DNA from: Welwitschia mirabilis
Taxonomy: Eukaryota; Gnetophyta; Gnetopsida; Welwitschiales
DNA: 64,000 bases
NCBI GenBank assembly: GCA_051453625.1
Contig: JBOZIK010000001.1
Coordinates: 215,760,285-215,824,284 of the forward strand
Reading direction: 5' to 3'
Positions 38,660 through 49,631 of this stretch are shown in pieces. The notes under the pieces were generated by a model. That model worked only from the letters and a program-made list of their open reading frames with translations. It did not search any database and was not told the origin of the DNA. Position 1 is the stretch's first letter. Each line of letters opens with the position of its first letter. The translations under genes were made by a program, and so were the position numbers.

Positions 38660-39180
38660 TTTAGTTAAAGAATGAAAAAATAACACCTAGTTTTTGATGA
38701 AAATTTAAAAATTTGCTAAAGTTCAGGGGTTTCATAAAGATATGAGCTAGTTGTTGATCAGTGTTCATAAAATTCATGGAAATATTACTGTTTTCTACTT
38801 GGTATCTAATAAAATGATGTTCAATTTTAATATGTTTAGTGTGAGAATGCTAAACATGATTTTTTGAGATATTAATTATATCATTTTTTTCATCCATAGA
38901 ATATGGGTACAATAACTTCCTCCTACTATGTATTCTACTTCTACTGTGAAGAGAGAAATAGAATTTTTCTTCTTAATTTCCCATTCTATAAGGACAACCC
39001 TAGAAAAAAGAAATTTTTACTAGTGCTTTTTCATTCATCTTTGCATCTACCCCAGTCTACATTACTAAAACTTATAAGTTCAAATACAATAAACTTCTTA
39101 TTATGCTCATACAGAGTTTTTAATCCACTAATTTCTCATGATCATAAAGGCTGGCCTTACATAAAGTTAACATAGGAGTA
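38660..39180 (-). pseudogene. RNase H of copia element G
   Basis: The minus-strand reading at about 38880-38680 gives ISKNHV, then HSHTKHIKIEHHFIR (family HSRTKHIEIRHHFIR), NSNISMNFMNTDQQLAHIF and KPL (family TKPL), the classic end of copia RNase H. Stops occur, for instance between SKNHV and HSHTKH. The domain follows RT directly, giving the copia order IN-RT-RH. Confidence 0.8.
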
Positions 39181-39990
39181 TTAGTTGATTTTCCATTTTT
39201 AAGCCCAAATTGCTTAATCAATTTCTTTGAATATTTTGATTGAGAGATAAAATTACCCTATTTTATTCATTTAATTTGTAAACCAAAAACATGCTTAACT
39301 CATCAAGCATACTCATCTTGAAGTGTATTATTATAATATTAGTAAACTATTTTAAGAGATCATTCTTTTGAGGCTTTAAAAATTATAACATTAACATAGA
39401 TTTAAATGATAATCAATTCTTGCTTAAGTTTATTAACAAATAGAGTTTTATCCACTTCTCCATGGGTATAACCATTTTCTTTAAAAAATTTCATTAATTT
39501 TTTGTAACAAGTATTAATTGTCTATTTTAAACCATACAAAATCTTTTTAAGTCTATAATATGGTTTGGTTTATATGGATATATGAATCCTAATGGTTACT
39601 TCACATACACTTTTTCATTGAGGTTTTAATAAGTTAATTTTTATATCCATTTGAAAAACTTTAAAATTTTTGAAGGCTGCATAAGAAAGAAACATTATGA
39701 TGCTATGTAGTCTTGCCATAGAAGCAATTGTATCTTCTATGTCTATTCCTTCAATGTAATTGTAGCTTTAAGCCACTAATCTAGCTTTATTCTTAATCAC
39801 ATTATTCTATTCATTCTACTTATTCTTAAAGATCCATTTTGTTCTAATTACATTATAATTCTTTGGTTTTTCTACTAATTTTTAAACATCATTTCTTCTA
39901 AATTGCTGTAATTCCTCTTACATTGCCCTCATCCATTCTTTATGAGTTTTAGCCTCTTCATACTTTTTGAATTCAATTTGAGAGACATAA
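39181..39990 (-). pseudogene. Reverse transcriptase of copia element G
   Basis: Minus-strand landmarks are a block matching the NDVWELVPRPKNHNVIGTKW opening at about 39880-39960, PNHIIDLKR at about 39560 (family PNHVYKLKKALYGL), NGYTHGEVDKTLFV at about 39450, and the active site at 39399-39388. The active site reads YVNV in place of YVDD, so both catalytic Asp residues are lost. KLMQDEFEM-like sequence follows at about 39310. Confidence 0.8.
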
Positions 39991-40249
39991 CAAATGTGGG
40001 TGTAAAAACTTTTAAGAGAGTTTCTTATGCATATTTTTGAGCTTATAGCTCTAATAACTAAAATAAGAGGGTGATCTTTAAGTTCTTTGAACTTTTTAGA
40101 AGTAACTTGTTGAGTTGTTTCTTCTTATTTTTCATTTATAACTTTCTTGATAGTAGAGATAATTAAGATAAGATTGTCTTCACGACTTGAAGATAGAGGT
40201 CTGGTATTGAAGTCATCTATTTTTACATGTATGGATCCTTCCACTATGA

Positions 40250-41120
40250 GACTTCATTTGTTGATCTTAAACTTAAATTTAATCAAATGTTCTATATCTT
40301 TTAAGATAAAGTTTACTTCCAAGGATCTTAAAATAAGATACATTTGGCTTTTTTCCTTTCTAAAGTGCATAGGAGGTTTTATCCATACTAGGTCTTAGAT
40401 AAACTATATTAACAATGTAGCATGTAGTAATCACTGCTTCAACCCAAAAGTTTTTAGAGACCTCCTTATTACTTAGCATTGTTCTTTCCATCTCTTAGAG
40501 GACCTAGTTTTTCTTTTTGAAATTTTGTTTTGTTGTGGATTCTTTGGTGCTAAAAACTAATGTTCTATACCATTTTCCACATAATATTTATTAAAAAGTT
40601 TATTTTTAAATTCCCCTCAATGATTGCTTCTAATTCATTTAATAGTGTATCCCTTCTCATTTTGGATATTGTTACATATTTCAATACAACTTTTAAAAGT
40701 TTTAGCCTTGTTTCCTAGGAAGGCAATCCAAGTGAATCTAGAAAAGTCATCCATCACTATTAGAAGATATTATTTTCCTCTTAGAATTTGGTTTGAGCAA
40801 GTTCCACCAATTTCATGTGAATGAGTTCAAGGGGCATTGTTATAAAAACTAAGTTTTTACTCTTATGAAAGGTNNNNNNNNNNNNNNNNNNNNNNNNNNN
40901 NNNNNNNNNNNNNNNNNNNNNNNNNNNNNNNNNNNNNNNNNNNNNNNNNNNNNNNNNNNNNNNNNNNNNNNNNGCAAGTTCCACCAATTTCATGTGAATG
41001 AGTTCAAGGGGCATTGTTATAAAAACTAAGTTTTTACTCTTATGAAAGGTTCTAACTTTCTTTTTTGGCATGTATCACACAATACATGTTTATCAATGTT
41101 GATCTTAAAAGTCTTTTTAA
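40250..41120 (-). pseudogene. Integrase of copia element G, with gap
   Basis: Minus-strand reading from about 41070 gives TFHKSKNLVF, then PLELIHMKLVEL. This is the copia core start (family PLELLHMDLFGP), in which the first catalytic Asp of HMDL has become Lys. At 40520-40300 come NFWVEAVITTCYIVN and VYLRPSMDKT, the usual copia integrase tail. The 100-N gap at 40874-40973 duplicates the PLELIHM block. Stops are frequent. Confidence 0.8.
40874..40973. other. Assembly gap (100 N) with 77-bp duplicated flanks
   Basis: 40797-40873 is repeated exactly at 40974-41050. Confidence 0.9.
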
Positions 41121-41440
41121 TAATTTTTTTAATGATGTTTTTAAGATGATCATAGTTTATGTGTCTTAACCGTTTGTGCCATAACTCTTCTTGGTTTATA
41201 TAAGAAAAATGAAAAATAAAATAAAGTTAATTAATACTATAAACATTATCTATTTTATTTTCTTTAAGAAGAACTTTATTTGTTTTGCCATGTCTAACTT
41301 TACATTTTTTATTATGAAAAATAACTTTATGATCTTTATTATAAATCTGACTAATACTAAGCAAGTTATGTTTAAGAACATTCACATATAAAACTTTATT
41401 AATTTTAGGAATGTTACCTCCATTCATGCTTTCAATGCAT
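41121..41440 (-). pseudogene. Pre-integrase domain of copia element G
   Basis: The minus frame at 41427-41227 contains NKVLYVNVLKHNLLSISQI, then HKVIFHNKKC and TNKVLLKENKIDNVYSIN. This is very close to the gag-pre-integrase region of Sirevirus-type copia elements (VLYVxGLKHNLLSISQLCD, then NVYxLD). The next block towards 41121 has CDTCQKRK, the CxxC half of the integrase zinc site. It is truncated upstream where element F inserted. Confidence 0.8.
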
Positions 41441-41771
41441 TTAATTTTAGCTTTTTCATTATCACTGAAGGTTACTTATCCTCCATCAAAATCATTCAAG
41501 TGTTCAAATCTTGATTTGTCACCTGTCATGTGCTAAGAATAGCCACTAACCAACTACCAAAAATTTCCATTTGATGCCTTAAGTGTTGTTTAGATCAACA
41601 AGATTTTCAAATTGTTAGTCGTTATTACTTAGTTCTTTTGGAATATTGTGCTATAAAATTTTTAGAAATTAATTTAAATAGAAAGGTACTAGGTATATTT
41701 GAAAATAACATTATTGTTATAATGTGTATTTATGAAAGCATTTATATTTAAGAAGATCCTATCATTTAAAA

Positions 41772-42221
41772 NNNNNNNNNNNNNNNNNNNNNNNNNNNNN
41801 NNNNNNNNNNNNNNNNNNNNNNNNNNNNNNNNNNNNNNNNNNNNNNNNNNNNNNNNNNNNNNNNNNNNNNNNNNNNNNNNNNNNNNNNNNNNNNNNNNNN
41901 NNNNNNNNNNNNNNNNNNNNNNNNNNNNNNNNNNNNNNNNNNNNNNNNNNNNNNNNNNNNNNNNNNNNNNNNNNNNNNNNNNNNNNNNNNNNNNNNNNNN
42001 NNNNNNNNNNNNNNNNNNNNNNNNNNNNNNNNNNNNNNNNNNNNNNNNNNNNNNNNNNNNNNNNNNNNNNNNNNNNNNNNNNNNNNNNNNNNNNNNNNNN
42101 NNNNNNNNNNNNNNNNNNNNNNNNNNNNNNNNNNNNNNNNNNNNNNNNNNNNNNNNNNNNNNNNNNNNNNNNNNNNNNNNNNNNNNNNNNNNNNNNNNNN
42201 NNNNNNNNNNNNNNNNNNNNN
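41772..42221. other. Assembly gap (450 N) with 77-bp duplicated flanks
   Basis: 41695-41771 is repeated exactly at 42222-42298. The duplicated piece spans the G/F junction, so the junction appears twice. Open frames reported across this gap are made of N only. Confidence 0.9.
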
Positions 42222-42241
42222 ATATTTGAAAATAACATTAT

Positions 42242-43291
42242 TGTTATAATGTGTATTTATGAAAGCATTTATATTTAAGAAGATCCTATCATTTAAAACC
42301 AAAATAGATACCTTTGCATAATACAACACATTACTATAGTGGAAGTTAATCCGAAATCTCTTATTCTTGTTGAAGACTATGAGATGAGACTCAAATTGCT
42401 TTTCAAAGGTAAATAGAAACCAAAAATAAAGGATAATGTAGAAAAGTAAATATTCAATGCAAATGATTCTAAATGACTTCCTTTCATCCTTAATAAAGGC
42501 TATCCTTAATGATCTATATCACCCAATATTGTTACCAGATCAAGGGAAATCATAAACCATAAGTGTCATCTGAGAATCTAAAATGAAATTATGAAAAAAA
42601 ATATTTTGTATTAAGAAGTAACAAAGCATCTAGGTTATAAAACAGCCAGGATTTAATGGAGGATGCTTAGTCTTCCACCAAAGGAACATATTTCTATAAC
42701 ATTGAAGATGGATCTTTCATCCTTCGATCTTCTATCACGAGAATTTCTAGTGCAATAAAGATGAAAAGAAGAGTTGAAGAAGGACTTATTTATGACAAGA
42801 CATAGTAGAAAATGACAGAATAAGGTGCTCCAAAAATGCACTCTTTTACAAATAAAAAACAGATGAAATGATTAAGGATCAACTGTCAAAGTCAATCACA
42901 TGTCAGTGTCATCCTAACTCTTGTCCAAATAATATGGGAGATGATAAATCATTAGAAAAAGGAACTCAGAATGATGACTCAGTGATTTAACCATCCATAT
43001 TAGCAACTAAATAGTGTCATCATCCTATCTATCATGGAAATTACAAAAAGAACAATGGTCTTCTTTGATTATTTTACAAAGGAGAAACTAGATTCTTTAT
43101 CAATAATCTTCCTTCAAGGCTCTATGTATTAGAATGTGCCTTAAATGTATTAAATCTAAATGATAATTACACATTTCCAAGATCTTATATTAGTTCTTTA
43201 AAATAATCAGAATTACACCTAAACCTATGTAAATGTCCTATAAAATATCTCATAAAACCCCATCAAATAACCATAAATTAGCAATGCAACA
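42242..43291 (-). repeat. 3' LTR of element F
   Basis: It is 1050 bp, beginning TGTTATAATG and ending ...atgcaaca on the plus strand. On the minus strand, just before its start, lies the purine-rich aaaggctaagtggaggccta, a good polypurine primer. It contains palindromic motif copies at about 42907-42948 and 43014-43060. Confidence 0.8.
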
Positions 43292-44423
43292 TAGGCCTCC
43301 ACTTAGCCTTTATCAGTCCTTGACAAAAACCAAGTAAAAAACCATAATTGTAAGCTAATTTGTTTTACAAAAAATCAATCTAAAAATTTTAAAACAAGCT
43401 CATAATACACATCTTATAATAAAATAACATGTAATTCATAATATGTATAAAATTTTGACTTATGAACGCTTAAAAATTTTATGAAAATAAGCCATGAAAA
43501 TGGGTCCTATCCCTCTCAAAAAAAAAGTAATACATCTTGTATTAAAAAATAAAGTAAAAGAAAGTAGATAAGAGTGAGAAGACGGATGATGGATAATTAA
43601 AATTGTACATCTTTTGAAATGAAGTGCAAAGCTAAGTACAATGTTAGATTTAAGAAATATGGATAGATTAAATATTATGACAAGAAAAATATTTTATCAT
43701 AATAAGTGATTAAGAGAAGCATAAAAAACGCAAAAAAAAAATAAAAAATAATCATTACATAATTTATTAAGAAAACTCATCGAAGTAAGAAATCAACTTT
43801 TTATGTAATGATAAAAAAATATGGTAATGACTTAGAAATAACTAACTAAACTACAAAAGAAAACAAGAAGAATGGGAATAAGATAATATAAGTAAAAGAT
43901 AACTTATCTATCAGCTAGTAGACTCTCATAAAAAATCATGACATTACTTGATTGGAAAATGCATGAATTAATGTACAATATACCATTCGATAAGGCAGTG
44001 GTTATGATGATGCTAAAATAAAATGCTTTAAACAATAAATAATCAGACCAAATAATTACTTAAAAATAAACTCACCTATCTTCATCTCAAAACAAACATC
44101 CAAATCTCAAGAAATAAAATGATCATGTGGAAATACTAAGAGTCTAGGAAATAAGAAATGTCTCTGATGACACCAGGAACACCATTGATCCCATAGCCTC
44201 AAAGTTTAGTACAACTTTATTATCTATGATGAGTAGAGTGCAACCATAGTCAAAGAAGTGAGGACCTATAAAGCATGGACAACTAACCTCCTAGTGGAGT
44301 TCCCATAGCTATCATATTATATTGCCAAAGGCTCCTCTCTAAAATATTTGTCATGGTGTACTTGTGATAGGACATCATGGTAATCATGTTTTTGAAATAT
44401 TACAAATAAAACATCATGGCCTT

Positions 44424-44509
<86 letters not shown>

Positions 44510-46000
44510 TTTTTTTAAATCTTGCAATAAACATTCCACATGAATAAACACTCTAAAAGATAAAGTTAAAGTCATAATATTAAGATAGAAAAGAACATCC
44601 TTAAACAATCTATGATCTTTTCACCATATAAAAAATAAAGTGTCTCCTTTCAAATCAAAGTTCATAGACGTGTGAATGTCTTAAAATTGGGTGAATCCAA
44701 TATTACCACTGAAAATTCCCAAGTCAAAGGCTAATCATAAAAATAAATACATAATTCATGTTTGAAAGATGGCTAAGTGATATCATAATAACCTTCAAAG
44801 AAAAATGTTAAAAGAAAACATATATGATTTGCTTGTGTGATTCTAAACTTTGATCATTATCTTCCTCAAATTCTCAAGTAGTCAAGTCAAAAATCTCAAT
44901 AGATTCATAAAAATATATTTTTCTCAAAATAATAAAAATAAAAATAAATCAAAATTAACCATCATCTTACTCGCTGTCGAGATAACAGAGAGGATGACAG
45001 AGACAGGGAAAAGAAATAGAACACAAAAAATTATCAAAAAGCAAAAAACTTATCAAAGCTGATTGTCATCCTGTATGTCATGGGAAAAAAACCAAGATGA
45101 TAGATTATTATTACAAAAATAGAAATACAAAATGTAATAATAAACAAAAAACTAAAAGTAGAAAAATGAAAATAAAGACTAGATCATAAAAGAAAATATT
45201 AAAACAATAAATTTTAATTCAAATCTAACTCATACTTTTATTAAAAAAGAAAGAAGAAAGAAGGATTTGTTTAGGATCTTAAGATGTTCAAAGAAATATA
45301 GTCCAAACTAGAAGTTTATCAATTAATACAACATAAGAGGTGTACAATTAGTTCCAAGTAAAATCAATTTGATGAAGAGAGGGGTAATAAATAAAACTTT
45401 ATGTAACCTCATGAAAGTATAAATTTTAGAACTGAAAGGGATGAATGCCTCTAGTAAAAGATTTTTATTGATTGTTAGAGTTTTATTTTAAATATCACAA
45501 AGAAAATTATATTCAGATACACTAGAAAGATTTAAACTCAAATTAAGATTTTCAATTTTTGATTCATGTGGTGGATAATCTCCCTCAAGGTGTGATTTTA
45601 AAAATTAGACTTTATTACACTCTAAATGTTCTATTTCTTTTTCATTGTTAAATTTGGATGTATTATTAGATTATTTATTTTCAATTTCTAGTGAGTCATC
45701 ACAAAGAATAGACTCATGTAATGTTGGTTTTCTTTGTTTAATTGGATGATGTTGCAAAAATAAAGTTGGTTTGATTCTCTTCCTTAAGTTTATATCATCA
45801 TCATCTAAATATTTCTTGCTTGCATCAAAGACTCTAATTATAAATGTTCTATTTCCAAAGTGATAATTTTATTATAGCAGATCTTATATTAATGATGTTG
45901 TGGACTGTTGCATAAAAAGGCTCATTCTAGAAGTAAAGGTTATCCTCTTTTATGCTCAACTTCTATGATAATCGCATCTATAGGATACTAAGCCTCTTCA
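43292..46000 (-). mobile_element. 3' noncoding part of element F
   Basis: No RT, RNase H or integrase motif is visible on either strand. It shares a block at 44220-44350 with element E. It contains the (CT)n tract at 44428-44507 and palindromic motif copies at 44961-45000 and 45064-45104. The plus frame at 44850-45062 is Lys/Asn-rich and spurious. Around 45240-45600 the minus strand is hydrophobic with many stops. Confidence 0.55.
44428..44507. repeat. (CT)n microsatellite
   Basis: An uninterrupted CT dinucleotide run of about 80 bp, ending ctcacac. No gap falls in it. Confidence 0.95.
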
Positions 46001-46007
46001 ATTTGTA

Positions 46008-46202
46008 TTACCAATCTTTAATGATGCCTAACAATTTCTTAACTAAAGTATCTGCTAATTCTAAGATAACTAGAGTAGGTTCTATTCTGTCCTCCAAACC
46101 AAGTCTCTTATAAATATGAAGTGACATTATGTTAACACTTACTCCAATGTTAACTAAGTCTTTTTTAGTCTTTTTATTTCCATCTAAAATAACATTCACC
46201 AT
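46008..46202 (-). pseudogene. Aspartic protease of element F
   Basis: The minus frame contains LVNIGVSVNIMSLHIYKRLG, then IEPTLVILELADTLVK and LGIIKDW. This is the Ty3/gypsy protease pattern LVDLGASVNIMPxxxxxxLG, ...LQLADxSxKxPxGIIxDV. The catalytic Asp of DLGAS has become Asn, so even an intact frame would be inactive. It follows gag directly. No RT follows it. Confidence 0.75.
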
Positions 46203-47854
46203 TACTACTCCTAGATTCTTAAATTTTGGTGATTTTTATAACACTAAATTTATGAGGAATTGGGCTAGAAATATTTTACTAGGGATGACTAATTTTTTTC
46301 TTCTTATTAAGTCTTTTCATAATTTTAATTACCCCAAATTTTATTGCAAAAATTTCCAAAAGGACAAGATTATACTTATGTTTTTCATTAAGGATTTAAG
46401 ATGTTTATTAAAATTTAAATTATTGTTAAGCCTATCAAGCCAAGGAGTAGTTGGTTATTGTTGAGAAATCTTTTTCTTTTGCTTTTTACCAAGAGAAGGG
46501 ATAATATTTTAATTTCCTCCTCCTCTTCTTATTCATCATTTTTAAAATTATTTTGGAAGGTGGAAGGTTCACATGGAGGAGGGTTTATTTCTTATCCACT
46601 TCTTGTTACAACCTTATAATCTTTTCGCATTTCATTAGGGTCTAGTTAAGGTTATGTAGCTAATGTTCCTTGAGATCTTTGGTTTGCCAATATTATTTAT
46701 TGAAGGATGTTCACTAAGCTTTCCATGTTGGCATTTGATTTTCTAATTTCATTTGTAAGGTTTGTGAGTTAATTATTTAAATGTTGAAAGCTGGATGAAC
46801 TTGATTGGTACCTCATGTTTTCAAATCAATTTATAAAAGGTTGAGAGTTGTTTTAAAAATGAGTGTTTAACTTAGTTTGTGCCTGATTTTGATTTCTAAA
46901 GTTTTGAGATGGTTGATTGAAAACATGAAATTCTTCATGTATTTTTTCTTTGTATGTTAGTAAAAGAGGATAGTTTTTAATAATGTATTATCCTCATGTA
47001 AATCATAAGTTGGTATAACATTTCTCTTAATTGAAGATTTACCATCTAAAATCATTCTTGCATCCTTTTCTAAGGTTGTTGTAAAGTATTTCATGAAATT
47101 TGCAGGGGTTGTTTTCTACCTTTTTTTATTTTACTTCTTTTAAATATTTGATAATTTGCCTTAAAGTGTAGTTTTCTTTTGTTGTTTGCTAAGTTTGACT
47201 AACCTTTATAAGTTCTTCAAATTTTGTCCATGCATTATCTAGTATAAGGTTCATAAATTTCTAACATAAGAGAAATCTACAAGTTCTTTTATGCAGGAAG
47301 TTAATCCACTATAAAAGTAGCTCACTAATTTTTCTCATGAAAAGGCATATATTAGAATGGGTTACTATGAAGAAATGTTCATATTTAAAGGCATAATCTT
47401 CATTTGATTTTTGTTAAAAGCCTGTTACCTCTTTTTTCCTTTTTATTTTGATTTCTTTACTCATGAATCTTTTGATAAAGTTTTCCTAAACTTGTTCCTA
47501 AGTTTTTAAGCTTTTATGGAGTATGGTTTTTAGCCAATTTCTAGCTCTACCTTTTAAGGTCATGGAAAAGATTACTATGTATATTCTATCACTAATTTGT
47601 TTCTTCCCATCTCTTGAGGTAAGCATTAATTATTCAATATCTGCAATATGTTGAAGAAGATACTCGTCATTTTCTCCACTAAAGGTTGGATAGGCATTTG
47701 AGTTTTTAAGATCAACATCATCTTCTTCAAGTAGATCAGAATGGGTTTAAATCTCTCATTTCTTATTGGCTAACAATTCACTTAGGGTAACATTTGCATT
47801 AGGATGAGGGGTAGAAGATCCTACAACTCGTTTTTGCAAGGTAGCACTTGACAT
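46203..47854 (-). pseudogene. Gag of element F
   Basis: Gag forms the particle that holds the element RNA. The minus-strand ATG at 47854 starts a frame with NANVTLSELLANKK. Then come NAYPTFSGENDEYLLQHIA at about 47690 and the retrotransposon gag core SMTLKGRARNWLKT at 47563-47528. After that come a block like the EAWERFKDLL region, a Ser/Gln/Asn linker with FENMRYQSSSSSF (about 46800), and KDYKVVTRSG near 46620, which matches the TLRSG motif upstream of plant gypsy proteases. Several stops and small shifts break the frame. Confidence 0.7.
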
Positions 47855-48513
47855 TGTAAACTAGTTTTCTCCTTCTAAAGGTTTTTGCTAAGAAAATCTA
47901 ACTCAGTAAAAATAAATTCAAAAGGAGGATTAAGTGCACCTAGATATTGTTGTTCTGGTTGATTGTTTATATCCACCAATCATTCTTTAATGTTTTTTCT
48001 ATCATCTTCTTTTTTCTCTAATATCTCTTCTTAATATTAATCATATTACAACATCTTGTAAATAGAAAACAATAGAAAACAAATTAAAAATAACACTATT
48101 GTCCCATATATCATTAAAATAATAGAAGGGATAATACACAAAGAAAATGAAAAATAGAAGAAAAATTAGAAATGAAAATAAAAAAAATGAAAAACTCAAA
48201 AAACTGTCATCCAACTGATCATCCGAAAGGCAAAGAACATGACAAGGGTTAATTTTATTGAAAATTTAAAATTCAAAAATATAATTGAAAACTAAAAATT
48301 CCACACTATTTTCCTATCTGTCATAAAAACAATAGAAGAGATGACCACTACTTTTCTACAAAAGAATAAAACTAAAAAACTGCAACTAAAAAACTGCAAA
48401 CAAAAAAAAAAAATTATAGTTCCTAAAAGTACAATGTCACTATAGATAAATAACTAAATAGAAGTTTGATATACTTATCTAAACAATAGCCATCCTCATA
48501 TTTCTCATTAGCC
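47855..48513 (-). mobile_element. 5' leader of element F
   Basis: Noncoding leader between primer site and gag. It carries palindromic motif copies at about 48099-48135, 48204-48243 and 48306-48345. Confidence 0.55.
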
Positions 48514-48533
48514 TTCCTTAGAAACAGCACCAA
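48514..48533 (-). other. Primer-binding site of element F, tRNA-Asp type
   Basis: Read on the minus strand, ttggtgctgtttctaagga aligns with TTGGCGCCGTTGCCGGGGA. Nearly all differences are C-to-T or G-to-A. It lies two bases inside the LTR end. Confidence 0.75.
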
Positions 48534-48535
48534 TT

Positions 48536-49626
48536 TGTTGTGATGTGTATTTGTGCAAGCATTTATATTCAAGAAAATCCTATGATTTAAAACCAAAACA
48601 GATATTTTTGCATAATACAACACCCTAGTATAGTAGGAGTTAACCCAAAATGTCATATTCTCATTGAAGAATATAAGATAAGACTTAGATTACTTTTCAA
48701 AGGTAAATAGAAACCAAAAATAAAAAATAATGTATAAAATTAAATATGCAATGCAAATGAAAATGTAATCTAATCTATATACAAATGCAAATGATCCTAA
48801 ACTACTTTCTTTTAACCTTAATAAAGGCTTCCTTTGATGATCTATATTATCCAAGAAATTATCACCAGATCAAGGGCAATTATAAACCATAAGGGTTATT
48901 TGAGAATCTAAATTTCAATCATTAAAATAAATAAGATTTTGTATTAAGAAGTAACAAAGCATCTGGGTTACAAAATAGTCGAGCTTCAATGAAGGATGCT
49001 CAGCCATCTACCAAAGGAACATCTTTTTATAACACTCAAGATGGATCTTCTACCATTTGATCTCTTATCACAAAAATTTTTAGTGTAATAAATATGAGAA
49101 GGAGAGTTGAAGGGAGGCTTATTTATAACAAGACACAGTAGAAAAAAATAGGAGAATGTGCTCTAAAACACACTCTTTTATAAATAAGAAATAAATGAGA
49201 TGGTCAAGGATCAGTTATCAGAGTTGGTTACATATTAGTGTCATCCTAACTGTCATCTGAATTACATGAAAGATGATAACTCATTACAAAAGGTAACTCA
49301 AAATGATGACTTATTTGTGATTCATCTATCTGTGTTAGCAACTAAATAGTATCATCATCCTGCCTGTCATGGGGATGATAGAAGGAATGATGGTATACTT
49401 TAACTATTTTGCAAAGGAGAAACTAGCCTTTCTGTCAATAATATTCCTTTAAGGCTTTGTGTATCAAAATGTTCCTTAAATGTATCACATCTAGGTAATA
49501 ATTACATATTGCTAAGATCTTATATTAGTTCTTCAAAATCCTTATAATTGCATCTAAACCTATGTAAATATTCTACAAAACAACTTATAAAACACCATCA
49601 AATAATCACAAATTGGTTGCGCAATA
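48536..49626 (-). repeat. 5' LTR of element F
   Basis: It is 1091 bp and matches 42242-43291 end to end. By eye the first 120 bases differ at about 18 positions. The minus frame 48423-48656 straddles its edge and is not a gene. Confidence 0.8.
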
Positions 49627-49631
49627 ATTAT

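Larger units (their letters stand above)
42242..49626 (-). mobile_element. Element F: non-autonomous gag-protease LTR retrotransposon
   Basis: LTRs at 42242-43291 and 48536-49626 are flanked by the same pentamer, ATTAT (42237-42241, also 41710-41714, and 49627-49631), a perfect target duplication inside copia element G. A tRNA-Asp primer site at 48514-48533 fixes the minus orientation. The interior of about 5.2 kb carries gag (47854-46250) and protease (46202-46008). It then goes to noncoding DNA without RT, RNase H or integrase. F is probably the youngest insertion on its branch. Confidence 0.8.

Noticed and set aside
38903-39175. Plus-strand frame of 90 codons
   Set aside because: Antisense to the copia RNase H region.
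41732-42329. Three long frames of 158-187 codons
   Set aside because: They consist almost entirely of N from the 450-base gap.
46129-46464. Plus-strand frame of 111 codons
   Set aside because: Antisense to the protease and gag end of element F.
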